DNA of 64,000 nt from Desulfotomaculum sp. (GCA_003513005.1 DOTD01000032.1:5809-69808), one strand, 5' to 3'; positions 16,580-26,345 are shown, counted from the first letter of the stretch. Notes: a model not told the origin generated them from the sequence alone. Program-made: numbers and translations.

Positions 16580-17347
16580 TTATAGAGTAAAAGCAGGTTC
16601 GTTGGCCAAGGATGTGATAAGCTCTTCCGCCAGCTTTTCCTTCTCTGTCTCTCCGGTGACAGCAAGCCATACCGAGCCTTCTGCGCCAGAGACGCCGCCT
16701 CCCGCGACAAGTTCGGCGATTGCCCCGGAGAGAATTGAGATTGCTTCAATTTCGGTGATAACCTCTCCCGGGACCGGAAGAAGACGCGGCCCATGGGTCC
16801 CGGGAGCATTGATCTTTACTGCCAGTTGATCAAGATTGCCTGAGATGCGCTTTTCTAATCCGACAGGCAGCAGCAGGCGTACGCGTCTTCCGATAACAGA
16901 CTGCAGGGCGGCTGTTGTTGTGCCGCCACTGGGATGACCGATGAGAATGGCAGCCCGTTTTTGCCGCAGGTCGAGAGAATTTGCTCCCTTTAAAATAACG
17001 TCGCCTTCCTTCATGTCGTCAACTATATCAAAAATAGTTTTCCTTTGCTGCCATTTACCCTTCATAATTACTACATCGCCGGGGAATCCTGTTTCATCCG
17101 GAAGTCTTCCCGTTTCAGTTACAGGTATGCCGGGCGGGAGTGTAAGGCCGCGAAAAAAGCGCCGCCTGTTAAATCCTGCCGCCTGGCCGGACAGGTTTAG
17201 TATTTCCTCGGCAGCATAGCCGTTTGTTGTACCTGCGATTATTACGATGGTTCCCGAACGCAGAGCGGTTTGCACCGCAGGGTGGACGGCAATTGCTTTG
17301 GCAATTAATCTTTTGCCTGCCGCCGGTGTAAGAACGGTCTGGAACAT
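16580..17347 (-). CDS. Conserved protein of unknown function, 255 residues
   Basis: No family recognised. The preferred start is ATG 17347 (MFQTVLTPAAGKRLIAKAI) with GAAAGGAA upstream; the frame is open to 17407 but the added 20 residues look non-conserved. It has several glycine-rich turns (IIAGTTNGYAAEEIL, ILIGHPSGGTTTAALQ, VAGGGVSGAEG) that suggest a nucleotide- or cofactor-binding alpha/beta fold. No signal peptide or membrane helix. It stands alone between the small basic protein and the RND operon. Confidence 0.7.
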   Translation of the reverse strand: MFQTVLTPAAGKRLIAKAIAVHPAVQTALRSGTIVIIAGTTNGYAAEEILNLSGQAAGFNRRRFFRGLTLPPGIPVTETGRLPDETGFPGDVVIMKGKWQQRKTIFDIVDDMKEGDVILKGANSLDLRQKRAAILIGHPSGGTTTAALQSVIGRRVRLLLPVGLEKRISGNLDQLAVKINAPGTHGPRLLPVPGEVITEIEAISILSGAIAELVAGGGVSGAEGSVWLAVTGETEKEKLAEELITSLANEPAFTL

Positions 17348-17475
17348 GCTGTTTTTCCTTTCTGTATTAGTATTACAGAAGCTGTTCCCGTGAAATACAT
17401 ATTCCATGCATGATCAGGTTGATCAGGTTGGCCTTTTCTTTTTAACAAAATCTTCTTTCAATAGCCTCAGTGACT

Positions 17476-20400
17476 TCAGTCCGCCGCCTTCGCCACTACT
17501 TTTAGCTTCTTTTTCTTGCTTGCAGAATTTCTCAGGTCATCCACCACAGTGTATATTATAGGGACTATCAGAAGGGTTAAAAGTGTGGATGAGATCAGCC
17601 CTCCTATAATAGCGAAAGCCATAGGCTGGCGCATCTCCGAGCCGGTTCCCATAGCCAGAGCCGAGGGGAGCATGCCGAAAATCATAGCTAAAGTAGTCAT
17701 CAGGATCGGCCGCAGGCGGATCAGGCCGGCATTCAGAATGGCCCCCTTGCGTTCCACACCGGCGCTGCGCTGCTGTTTGATAAAATCCACCAGCAGGATG
17801 GCGTTTTTTGATACCAACCCTAAAAGCATGATGATGCCTATTCCGCCGACGACGGTAAGGTCGCTGCCGGTTACAAACAGGGCCAGCACGGCTCCGATTA
17901 TGGCAAGAGGCAGGGCGAACATAATGACCAGCGGATCGAGGAAGCTTTCAAACTGCGCGGACAGAATTAAGAACATGAAAAGTATTCCCAAAAGCATTGC
18001 CTGTAACATGCTTAGAGCGCTTTCCATCATCATTGCCTGGTCCTCGCCGGCGCCGATGCTGATGCCTTTGGGCGTTTTCAGTTCACTGTTTAATTTTTTC
18101 ATAAAAAGATTGCTGAATGTTCCCATAGATATACCGGTATAATTTGCCTGAAGCTGTATTTCCCTGGACTTGTCATACCTGTTTATAGTGGAGGAAGATG
18201 TTGTAAAGACCTTCCTGGTTACCTGTTCAAGTGGGATCATCATCAGCCCGCCGCTGCCTGGGTTTGAACTGGGTATATATATTCCGTCGAGGCTGTCCAG
18301 GTTTTTACGCTGTTCATCTTTTAACCGGACACGGACATCATAACGGTCTTCTTCAGTTTCGTACTGCCCCGCTACGACCCCATTGTATAAAGTGTTCAAC
18401 GTATCGCTTACCGCCGCGGGACTAACTCCCAGATCGGCAGCCACATCACGGTCAACATCCAGCCTTTCTTCAGGTTTTCCTGCTTTGCAGCTCAGGCCCA
18501 CATCTACTGCGCCGGGAACATGGTTCATGATTTGCTTGGCCTTCTGGCTGTATTCCAGGAGTTGATTGAAATCATCACCTTTGATGTGATACGAAATCAT
18601 CTTGCCCGAGGATAAAGATACAGAAGGAGAGGTCACTACCGATAAGTCAATCCCGGGAACCTTTCTTAATTCCTCCCGCATTTTTACGCCGATTTCATCT
18701 GCGCTTTCTTTTCTGTCTTCTTTATCCGTAAGCTTTATGCCAAGGCTGATACTGTCCGGCTGCACAGTTGTATATATATAACGGACTTCGGGGTTTTTCC
18801 GGACTATCTTTTCAAAAATCCTGGCTTTTTTATCAGCCTCATCAAGAGCCAGTCCTGAATCCAGACCGGCGCTGATATTAATCCACCCCCTGTCCTCGTT
18901 GGGCGAAAAACCTGTCCCCATTTGCGGAATCAGAGCCAGGCTCAGGAGAAACAAAACCGACACAACGGCAAGGGTTATAGCGCGGCGGTTTAAGACTTTA
19001 CTCAGCAATCTCTGATAATAACCGGCTAAAAGGTCGAACAAACGGTTAAACCAGGCCAAAAACCTTCCTACAGGCCCCTTAACGCCGCTTTCTTCCGCCT
19101 CCAAATACCTGGAAGACAACAGCGGCGCCAGGGTAAAAGAAACAAACAGGGAAACCAGTACACTGAAGATAACCGTAAGACCGAATTCGACAAGGAATCT
19201 TCCGATTAATCCGCTCGTCATAGCTATCGGCAGGAAAATGGCCACAACGCTAAAAGTGGTGGACATTACCGCCAGGCCGATCTCGCTGGTGGCTTCCTTT
19301 GCTGCCTGCAACGGGGTTTTCCCCATGCGGATGTGCCGGACGATATTTTCGATGACGACTATGGAATCATCGATCAAGAGCCCGACAGCCAGCGAAAGGG
19401 CCCCCAGAGTTATAAAATTCAAGGTAAAATTCATGAACTTGAGGATGGCGAAGGTAGTAATAATCGAAGTCGGCAGGGAGATTGCGCTGATCGCTGTGCT
19501 TCCCAATCTCCGTAAAAACAGGAATACTATTATGACTGCCAGAATGCATCCCTCAATCATGGTCTTTTCAACATTCCTGACCGATTCGCGGATGTCCTTG
19601 GAATTGTCGTTGACAATGTGAATTTTTACCCCGGCAGGCAGAGCGCTTTCAATACTTGCTAATTCTTTTTTGAGGTTGTCGGATACGGCTACGGTGTTGG
19701 CGCCGGACTGCTTGACGATGTCTATTCCGATACATTCTTTGCCTTCGTAATAGGATAAACTTGTTTGATCCTTAAAGCCGTCGACAACTTCCGCCACATC
19801 CCGCACACGGATCTCTGAGCCGTTGCGGGTTGCCAGCAGGATATCATTGAAGTCGTTAACGTTCTTGATTGAGCTGTAGGTTCTTAAGGTGATTTCCCTG
19901 GAGCCGTCCGAAACTTTCCCGCTGGGAATGTCAAGGTTATCCTTTCTTAAGCCGCTCAACACTTCCGCTGTGGTGAGGTTCAGAGCGGCCAGTTTTTCCT
20001 TGTCCAGCCTGATTTGAATTTCACGTTTTTTGTCTCCGTAGACATCTATTGACCCAACCCCGCTGACTGTATTCAGTCTTTTGGTGATTGTGTCATCCAC
20101 CAGCTCGGATAAATCATTGTTTTGCTGTTTTCCCGTGACTACCAGAGATAAAATCGGCCTCGCGTCTATATCGAATTTTGTAATAACCGGCTCGTCAATA
20201 TCCTGGGGAAGCGTGCCGCGGATGGCGTCCAGCTTTGTGCGGACATCCTGCGAGGCCTCTTCCTGCGGTTTTTCCAGGGTAAATTCAATAAAAGTAAAAG
20301 AGTACCCTTCACTGACGGTGCTTGTTATGTGCTTGACTCCGGATATTTGCCCGATTGTTTCTTCGACTTTTTTGGTTATCTTGGACTCGACCTGATCCGG

Positions 20401-20565
20401 AGAGGCGCCCGGCAGGGAAACGCTTACACCCATATAAGGTATATCAACTTCGGGCATATCGTTGATGGATAGCCCAAGAAGTCCGACTATGCCCAGGGCG
20501 ACAAGTGCGATAATTACAACGAAGGCAAAAACAGGGCGTTTTAAGCTGACATCGGTCAGGCTCAT
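17476..20565 (-). CDS. RND-family efflux transporter, inner-membrane pump
   Basis: 1029 residues, the AcrB/MdtB (HAE1) size, with two repeats of six membrane helices and two large extracytoplasmic loops. Recognisable stretches are the first helix with LSINDMPEVDIPY, the proton-relay helix LAVGLLIDDSIVVIENI (near residue 400, with the DD pair), and LLGLVSKNAILLVDF near 920. It exports small hydrophobic molecules by proton exchange with the adaptor encoded 4 bases upstream. No TolC-like channel gene is present here. GGGGGAATAAAGAG precedes the ATG. Confidence 0.93.
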   Translation of the reverse strand: MSLTDVSLKRPVFAFVVIIALVALGIVGLLGLSINDMPEVDIPYMGVSVSLPGASPDQVESKITKKVEETIGQISGVKHITSTVSEGYSFTFIEFTLEKPQEEASQDVRTKLDAIRGTLPQDIDEPVITKFDIDARPILSLVVTGKQQNNDLSELVDDTITKRLNTVSGVGSIDVYGDKKREIQIRLDKEKLAALNLTTAEVLSGLRKDNLDIPSGKVSDGSREITLRTYSSIKNVNDFNDILLATRNGSEIRVRDVAEVVDGFKDQTSLSYYEGKECIGIDIVKQSGANTVAVSDNLKKELASIESALPAGVKIHIVNDNSKDIRESVRNVEKTMIEGCILAVIIVFLFLRRLGSTAISAISLPTSIITTFAILKFMNFTLNFITLGALSLAVGLLIDDSIVVIENIVRHIRMGKTPLQAAKEATSEIGLAVMSTTFSVVAIFLPIAMTSGLIGRFLVEFGLTVIFSVLVSLFVSFTLAPLLSSRYLEAEESGVKGPVGRFLAWFNRLFDLLAGYYQRLLSKVLNRRAITLAVVSVLFLLSLALIPQMGTGFSPNEDRGWINISAGLDSGLALDEADKKARIFEKIVRKNPEVRYIYTTVQPDSISLGIKLTDKEDRKESADEIGVKMREELRKVPGIDLSVVTSPSVSLSSGKMISYHIKGDDFNQLLEYSQKAKQIMNHVPGAVDVGLSCKAGKPEERLDVDRDVAADLGVSPAAVSDTLNTLYNGVVAGQYETEEDRYDVRVRLKDEQRKNLDSLDGIYIPSSNPGSGGLMMIPLEQVTRKVFTTSSSTINRYDKSREIQLQANYTGISMGTFSNLFMKKLNSELKTPKGISIGAGEDQAMMMESALSMLQAMLLGILFMFLILSAQFESFLDPLVIMFALPLAIIGAVLALFVTGSDLTVVGGIGIIMLLGLVSKNAILLVDFIKQQRSAGVERKGAILNAGLIRLRPILMTTLAMIFGMLPSALAMGTGSEMRQPMAFAIIGGLISSTLLTLLIVPIIYTVVDDLRNSASKKKKLKVVAKAAD

Positions 20566-20569
20566 CTCT

Positions 20570-21679
20570 TTATTCCCCCTGTCCGCTTACAGAAACCTCA
20601 TCCCCGTCCTGCAGCATGTTAAGATTGGTGACAATTACTTTTTCGCCTGCTTTCAATCCGGAGATGACCTCGGCCAGATTATTTTGAGTCTCTCCGATTG
20701 TTACGGCGTGTTTGCGGGCGACACTATTTTCAATGGTGAATACAGAGTAATTGCCTTCGGCGCCGGTCAGCGCTTTCATCGGGATGACGACTTTTTCCAC
20801 AGTCTCGTCAACCGGTATTTCAACATAAGCAAATTCACCGGGATGAAGCTTTCCTGCTTCATTACCAACCTGGACCTTGCAGTCAAATACCCGCGCCGAG
20901 ACATCTGCCGCGATATCAATTGTTTTGACGACGCCTTGATATCCTTTGGTATCCTCCCTGGAAAGCTTCACGGTGGCTTTTGATCCTGCTTTTACTTTGT
21001 CCAGGTCACTTTGTTTTACTTGGATTACGGCGTACAGCGAGGCAGTGTTCTTAACCTTGGCCAGAACATTACTGGGAGAAACAAACTGGCCGAGGACGAC
21101 TTCTTTTTCATCCACTGCGCCGCTTATAGGGGATCTGACGACAGTGTCTTCCAGAGTGTCCTGAAGAATTTCAATATTAATCCTGGCCGATTCCAAATCA
21201 ACCTTGGCCGTCTTCAGGGCTGCTTCCGCGTTTTCAAAATCGGATTTGGATACAGCGCTGTTGTCATAAAGCTGCTTAATCCTGTCATAGTTGCGTTGGG
21301 ATAAATCCAGGTTAAGCTCCAGTTTCTGTAAATTGGTTTGAGCGGACTTCAACTGGTTTGCAAGATCCTGATCGTCTAGCATAACCATAGGTGCGCCCTG
21401 CGTCACTTTTCTGCCGTTATCAAACAGGATCTGGACGACTTTTCCGCTTATTTTGCTGCTGACAATTCCCTCTTCCTCAGGTTCCAGAGTAGCTTTAAAC
21501 GATAAAACGGAAGCATTTTTAACAGTCTTTGCCTGCTGCGCCTCGACATAGACCTTGTTGCCCGCAGATGCCGGCGCAGGTGTCTTCTTGGCTGTCACCA
21601 TTTTAAAAGCCCAAAATGCTCCGGCTGCCAAAACTATTATAATTATTGGTATTAAAATTATTTTCCGGCTTATTTTCAT
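20570..21679 (-). CDS. RND efflux periplasmic adaptor (membrane fusion protein)
   Basis: 369 residues from ATG 21679 (MKISRKIIL..., GGGGAGG upstream); an earlier in-frame ATG at 21715 would add twelve residues. An N-terminal membrane anchor (residues 8-25) is followed by a lipoyl/barrel-sandwich domain split by a coiled coil (LNLDLSQRNYDRIKQLYDN...), then beta-barrel domains, the layout of HlyD/AcrA adaptors. It pairs with the RND pump directly downstream. A near-palindromic 20-bp site upstream at 21876 may be its operator. Confidence 0.92.
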   Translation of the reverse strand: MKISRKIILIPIIIIVLAAGAFWAFKMVTAKKTPAPASAGNKVYVEAQQAKTVKNASVLSFKATLEPEEEGIVSSKISGKVVQILFDNGRKVTQGAPMVMLDDQDLANQLKSAQTNLQKLELNLDLSQRNYDRIKQLYDNSAVSKSDFENAEAALKTAKVDLESARINIEILQDTLEDTVVRSPISGAVDEKEVVLGQFVSPSNVLAKVKNTASLYAVIQVKQSDLDKVKAGSKATVKLSREDTKGYQGVVKTIDIAADVSARVFDCKVQVGNEAGKLHPGEFAYVEIPVDETVEKVVIPMKALTGAEGNYSVFTIENSVARKHAVTIGETQNNLAEVISGLKAGEKVIVTNLNMLQDGDEVSVSGQGE

Positions 21680-21875
21680 TATTCTTTTTATCCTCCCCTT
21701 CCCCTGAAAAACCACTTCTTATTCTAAGCTAACCAACCAGCAGATGAATATCCTGCAAGAATACCAACGTTTGTTTATTATCTCTTCACTGCAGCCGGAT
21801 AATTTTCTTTGCTTCTTTTATTTATAATAATCACTTCCAGAAATAAATAAGAAATGTATTTTAATGGTTTCTTAA

Positions 21876-21895
21876 TTGAACGAACGGTCGGTCAA
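21876..21895 (-). promoter_or_regulatory. Candidate TetR-type operator of the RND operon
   Basis: TTGAACGAACGGTCGGTCAA matches its own reverse complement at 16 of 20 positions. It lies about 200 bases upstream of the adaptor start, and its GAACGAACGG / GGTCGGTC halves resemble TetR/AcrR-family sites. No tetR gene is adjacent. Confidence 0.45.
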
Positions 21896-21899
21896 GCGC

Positions 21900-22544
21900 T
21901 ATTATTTTATTAACTTTTTTCCTTTATTGCAAGTAAAAAATAATAATGTATATTTCTTGTATATTTGAAAATAAGAGCCTGTATAAAAATTTCAAAAAAA
22001 TGTTTAAAACCTCTTAAGATTCTCAAAAGCTGACCGATAAATATATATGATTTGCCCTGTCCTAAAGCGCCGCTTGTCGTGACGCCCCTCTGCCCGGCAA
22101 CCTTAAAACGTGTGGCAGAAGTATGGCAGTTTATAGAAAACGCTGGCGAATAGAATTGTTCTCCAAGTCAATTTTGATACAACTGGTATAGCTTTTTCAA
22201 GTTCATGTGTTTGCGCATCAATTTTTGTGTTTATGGAACTAATGATGTTCTGCAGGAAAATTATTCTAGACAAAGAATAATAAAAAAGAAGATTTATGAG
22301 TCGAAATCAACATAAAAGTTCTAAAAATTAATAAAATAGTCAGTTGAATAAATGTAATAAAAAATTTTATGAAACTGCACAAGGAAAAAAGAAGTTTTTA
22401 ATTCACTTCTTTGTAATTCACTTCTTTGCAGGTTGGAATTGAACCGCAGCAAATAGTGTGGTTAAAGAATATGGAAGGATGTGGGAAATAAAAAAATAAA
22501 ACAAGCGCTTTAAAACAAGAAAAGAAATATAGACAAGAAAGGAA
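21900..22544 (+). other. AT-rich gap with a small coding remnant
   Basis: 645 bases between the divergent RND operon and the protease gene. A 39-codon open stretch at 22034-22153 on the plus strand (containing PATLKRVAEVWQFIENAGE) reads like the C-terminal end of a lost gene but has no start. AATTCACTTCTTTG occurs twice at 22400-22413 and 22415-22428 and can pair with GAAG upstream. Nothing else recognisable. Confidence 0.4.
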
Positions 22545-25298
22545 ATGATCGGTTTGAACTATACCAGGAATAGAGCCAGTTTTACAAAAGTAATTGCGTT
22601 TATCACTCTTAAGTTTTTTATACTGTCTTTTTTATTGCTTTTTTTACCGGCGTCCGGTTTTGCTCAAGATGAACAAGAACTTTCTATTGCGCCAACTAAT
22701 CCTGCTTTTGCTCAGTATGTAAATAATGATAATTCCAGAAAAATAAAAACTGTTACAGAAAAGGTGTACCCTCTTGGCCGTATCCCTTCTCCTTTCCTAT
22801 ATAAGGTTGAGAAAAGGGCCAGCACTCTAAAAAGCAGCAAAGCATTAGCAGCATATCCAGCAAGATATGACCTGCGCGACACGGGGAAAGTTACAGATGT
22901 GAGAGACCAGGGCCAATGCGGGAGCTGTTGGACATTCGGCGCATACGCTTCACTTGAATCAGCGCTTCTTCCCTCGGAAACATGGGATTTTTCAGAAAAC
23001 AACCTGAAGAACACGAATGGATTTGATCCAGGCTGCTGTGATGGCGGTAATGATTGGATGTCTATAGCTTACCTGTCGAGGTGGAGTGGACCTGTCCTGG
23101 AAGCAGACGATCCCTATGACTATAGCAGTTGTTTGTCTCCAAACGGGGTCTCAGCCCAAAAACATGTCCAGGAAGTTATATTTCCTTACACTATTGCTGA
23201 AATAAAAGATGCGATCATGAATCATGGCGCATTGGCTACAAGTTTTTACTATGACGATTCTTGTTTTAACTATGCAAACAACGCATACTATTTCCCTTAC
23301 GAAGGCTATTATTCCAACCATGAAGTAGCAATAGTTGGCTGGGATGACAATTACCCGCTGGGGAATTTTGCGCCTTATACACCGTCCGCCAATGGCGCAT
23401 TTATTCTGAAAAATAGTTGGGGACCAGGCTGGGGAGACGGAGGTTATTTTTACATCTCCTATGAAGACAGCAACTGTGGTTATGAGAATGCGGGATTCTA
23501 TAGTGCGGAATCAACTACGAATTATGATGATATATATCAATACGATCCCCTTGGCTGCTCGGAACTGATAGGCGCCAGCTATACTCCATACTTATGGGGA
23601 GCAAACGTCTTCACCGCGAGAGCGCAAGGGCAAATTAAAGCAGTAAGTTTTTATACGCTGGATAGCAACGTGAATTATGAAGCAAGTGTTTATAAGAACG
23701 TTGCATCTGCTCCTACAACTGGAATATTAGCTGGAACAAAAACCGGATCGATAAATGTTGCGGGTTATCATACAGTAGAATTAAATTCTCCTGTTTTAAT
23801 TTCAAATGGCGAAAAGTTTTCAATAGTAATCAAACTAACAAATCTTAACGGCTACCCATACCAACACGCAATTGAAAAGCCTTATTCCGGCTATAGCAGT
23901 ACGGCTACAGCCAGTTCCGGACAGAGTTTTTACAGTATAAATGGATATTCCTGGACAGACTTGACATCAGCTATTGGAAAAACTAATTTTTGCATAAAAG
24001 CATTTACTGAATCTACTGCTGTTCCTACTGTTCCGACCGTGACAACCAATGCCGCCACCGGTATAACCCAGACCTCCGCCACTTTAAACGGGGTTATCAC
24101 CGCCGTCGGCGGATCGCCTGTCGACAGCTACGGTTTTGACTGGGGGATAAGTCCGTTTTCATTAACCAACCATATAGAAGTTGGCTCAACCAGTCCCGGC
24201 AGCACACCCTTTAGCTTTAACAATGTTCTGACAGGACTTGCTTCTGACAAAACATACTATTTTAAGGCTTATGCGCACAACACCGGCGGCCAAAGTACCA
24301 ATACCACTGTAAAAAACTTCACTACGCTAAAGAATAACCCCCCGGCCGTGACCACCAATGCCGCCACCGGTATAACCCAGACCTCCGCCACCTTAAACGG
24401 GGTCATCACCGCCGTCGGCGGGTCTCCTGTCGACAGCTACGGTTTCGACTGGGGGACCAGTCCGACATCTTTAACAAACCGTTTTGAAGTTGGTGTAACC
24501 AGTCCCGGCAGCACCCCTTTTAACTTTAACAATGTTCTGACAGGACTTAATTCCAACAAAACCTACTATTTTAAGGCCTATGCGCACAATGCCGGCGGCC
24601 AAAGTACCAATACCACTGTAAAAAACTTCACTACGCTAAAGAATAACCCACCGGCCGTGACCACCAATGCCGCCACCGGTATAACCCAGACCTCCGCCAC
24701 TTTAAACGGGGTTATCACCGCCGTCGGCGGATCGCCTGTCGACAGCTACGGTTTCGACTGGGGGACCAGTCCGACATCTTTAACAAACCGTTTTGAAGTT
24801 GGTGTAACCAGTCCCGGCAGCACCCCTTTTAACTTTAACAATGTTCTGACAGGACTTAATTCCAACAAAACCTACTATTTTAAGGCCTATGCGCACAACA
24901 CCGGTGGTCAAAGCACAAATACTACCATAAAAAGATTTACTACGCTCAAGAATATCCCACCGACTGTGACAACCAATAATGCCACCGGTATAACCAAGAC
25001 TTCCGCTGCTTTAAACGGCGTCATCAATGCCATCGGCGGATCGCCTGTCGACAGCTACGGCTTTTATTGGGGGACCAGTCCGACATCTTTAACCAACCGT
25101 TTTGAAGTTGGTGTAACCAGTCCCGGCAGCACCCCCTTTAGCTTTAACAATGTTCTAACAGGGCTTACCTGCTCCAGAACCTACTACTATAAAGCTTACG
25201 CAACCAACTCAGCGGGTACCAGCTATGGAAAAATTAAATATTTTACTACTCTTTCTTGCTATGGCAAGTATCGTAACCCGAAGAAGCTGGAACTATAA
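22545..25298 (+). CDS. Secreted papain-family cysteine protease with FN3-like repeats
   Basis: 917 residues. An N-terminal signal peptide (hydrophobic core about 17-38, cleavage near GFA-QDE) precedes a C1A peptidase: QGQCGSCW with the nucleophile Cys128, the His in NHEVAIVGWDD (near 260) and the Asn in LKNSWGPGWGDGG (near 288). Next is a lectin-like beta domain (about 340-490), then four tandem FN3-like repeats of 103 residues. Exported, probably cell-surface or extracellular proteolysis. ATG 22545 sits too close to GAAAGGAA; TTG 22554 is a better spaced start. A strong hairpin terminator follows. Confidence 0.88.
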   Translation: MIGLNYTRNRASFTKVIAFITLKFFILSFLLLFLPASGFAQDEQELSIAPTNPAFAQYVNNDNSRKIKTVTEKVYPLGRIPSPFLYKVEKRASTLKSSKALAAYPARYDLRDTGKVTDVRDQGQCGSCWTFGAYASLESALLPSETWDFSENNLKNTNGFDPGCCDGGNDWMSIAYLSRWSGPVLEADDPYDYSSCLSPNGVSAQKHVQEVIFPYTIAEIKDAIMNHGALATSFYYDDSCFNYANNAYYFPYEGYYSNHEVAIVGWDDNYPLGNFAPYTPSANGAFILKNSWGPGWGDGGYFYISYEDSNCGYENAGFYSAESTTNYDDIYQYDPLGCSELIGASYTPYLWGANVFTARAQGQIKAVSFYTLDSNVNYEASVYKNVASAPTTGILAGTKTGSINVAGYHTVELNSPVLISNGEKFSIVIKLTNLNGYPYQHAIEKPYSGYSSTATASSGQSFYSINGYSWTDLTSAIGKTNFCIKAFTESTAVPTVPTVTTNAATGITQTSATLNGVITAVGGSPVDSYGFDWGISPFSLTNHIEVGSTSPGSTPFSFNNVLTGLASDKTYYFKAYAHNTGGQSTNTTVKNFTTLKNNPPAVTTNAATGITQTSATLNGVITAVGGSPVDSYGFDWGTSPTSLTNRFEVGVTSPGSTPFNFNNVLTGLNSNKTYYFKAYAHNAGGQSTNTTVKNFTTLKNNPPAVTTNAATGITQTSATLNGVITAVGGSPVDSYGFDWGTSPTSLTNRFEVGVTSPGSTPFNFNNVLTGLNSNKTYYFKAYAHNTGGQSTNTTIKRFTTLKNIPPTVTTNNATGITKTSAALNGVINAIGGSPVDSYGFYWGTSPTSLTNRFEVGVTSPGSTPFSFNNVLTGLTCSRTYYYKAYATNSAGTSYGKIKYFTTLSCYGKYRNPKKLEL
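24039..25274 (+). repeat. Four 309-bp tandem repeats inside the protease gene
   Basis: The units begin at 24039, 24348, 24657 and 24966 (GTGAC[AC]ACCAAT each time), exactly 309 bp (103 codons) apart. Units 2 and 3 are almost identical at the DNA level, unit 1 is close and unit 4 more diverged, so the array has expanded recently by in-frame recombination. Confidence 0.9.
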
Positions 25299-25335
25299 GA
25301 GTAAGCCTTTTAAAAATTGACTATATAAAAAAAAG

Positions 25336-25384
25336 AGCCCGTTTTTCTTTTATAGCCATGCCTATAAAAAGAAAGACGGGCTTA
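25336..25384 (+). terminator. Long hairpin terminator after the protease gene
   Basis: AGCCCGTTTTTCTTTTATAG (25336-25355) pairs over nearly its whole length with CTATAAAAAGAAAGACGGGCT (25362 onward) around a CCATGC loop. A-rich before and T-poor after, so it may also serve the minus strand or be a small inverted-repeat element. Confidence 0.6.
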
Positions 25385-25411
25385 TAAATTATAAATGCAG
25401 AAAGAACACAG

Positions 25412-25479
25412 AACACAGGGGGACGGTACTCTAGAACACAGGGGGACGGGAACACAGGGGGACGGTACTCTTGTGTCAA
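25412..25479 (+). repeat. REP-like repeat cluster, left of the transposase
   Basis: AACACAGGGGGACGG occurs three times (from about 25412, 25435 and 25451). The last copy continues as TACTCTTGTGTCAA. The final 22 bases (25458-25479) recur exactly, inverted, at 45991-46012. Confidence 0.8.
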
Positions 25480-25529
25480 GGGGAAAATGCATGGTAGAAT
25501 CAGAGAAAAGGGAGAAGGGGCGGGAAGGA

Positions 25530-26300
25530 ATGTCCAGGGAGCCAAGAGAGAAGAGTGAAACAGGAATCTACCATGTTATGGTACGAGGAATCGGCCAGCA
25601 GGATATTTTTCACGAAGAAGAAGATTTTCAGAGATACCTGGAAACTACAAAAAAGATATCTCTGGAAAGCGGGGTAAGCATACTCGGGTATTGCTTTATG
25701 ACCAATCACATTCATTTATTGTTAAGAGAAGACTACGGTAATATATCAGTGTTTATGAAACGATTGGATATAAGTTACGCCTACTGGTACAACTGGAAAT
25801 ACGAAAGAATTGGGCACGTATTTCAAGATCGCTTTAAGAGTGAATGCGTAGAGGACGACGCATACCTACTGACAGTCATTCGCTACATCCACCAAAATCC
25901 CGTCAAAGCATCCATCACCAGCAAACCAGAGGAATATGAATGGAGCAGTTGCGCTGCTTATTATAAAGCGGATCGAAATATTGCCATATTTCCTGATACC
26001 AGTCAAATCTTAAGCATTATACATAATGAGAAGAAAAAGGCAATTGAAGGACTTCAAAATTTCACAGAAGAGGGTAACGAAGACCACTGCCTGGATTGCA
26101 ATGAGATCAAACGAATCAGCGAGAGCGAAGCATATAAAATCACCAAGAGAATAATGAATGGTGAACCGTTAACGGCTTTACAGACGATGGACCAGGATAA
26201 ACGAAATAAAATATTAAGTCGCATAAAAAATGATGGATTAAGCCTGCGGCAAATATGCAGGATAACCGGCTTACCATTCCACATTGTCAGAAAGGCTTAG
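25530..26300 (+). CDS. REP-associated tyrosine transposase (RAYT, Y1/IS200-like)
   Basis: 256 residues from ATG 25530. The start was chosen because the family begins MxRxPR...YHVMVRG; the frame is open back to 25395 through the repeats. The HUH motif is TNHIHLLL near residue 61, and the likely nucleophile tyrosine is in VIRYIHQNPVKA. Such enzymes nick and mobilise REP hairpins in the genome. REP-like units flank it on both sides in inverted orientation, and matching copies lie elsewhere in the window. The C-terminal region (LSLRQICRITGLPFHIVRKA) is a helix-turn-helix-like tail. Confidence 0.9.
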   Translation: MSREPREKSETGIYHVMVRGIGQQDIFHEEEDFQRYLETTKKISLESGVSILGYCFMTNHIHLLLREDYGNISVFMKRLDISYAYWYNWKYERIGHVFQDRFKSECVEDDAYLLTVIRYIHQNPVKASITSKPEEYEWSSCAAYYKADRNIAIFPDTSQILSIIHNEKKKAIEGLQNFTEEGNEDHCLDCNEIKRISESEAYKITKRIMNGEPLTALQTMDQDKRNKILSRIKNDGLSLRQICRITGLPFHIVRKA

Positions 26301-26304
26301 ATAT

Positions 26305-26345
26305 TGACACAGAAGAACCGTCCCCTTGTGTCCCCTTGTGTCAAG
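26305..26345 (-). repeat. REP-like repeat, right of the transposase
   Basis: TTGACACAGAAGAACCGTCC followed by CC, then CCCCTTGTGTC and a second TTGTGTCAAG. Inverted relative to the left cluster, so the transposase gene is bracketed by inverted repeats. Confidence 0.75.

Noticed and set aside
19238..19621. Open frame opposite the RND pump gene (127 codons)
   Set aside because: Antisense shadow of conserved pump sequence without its own signals.
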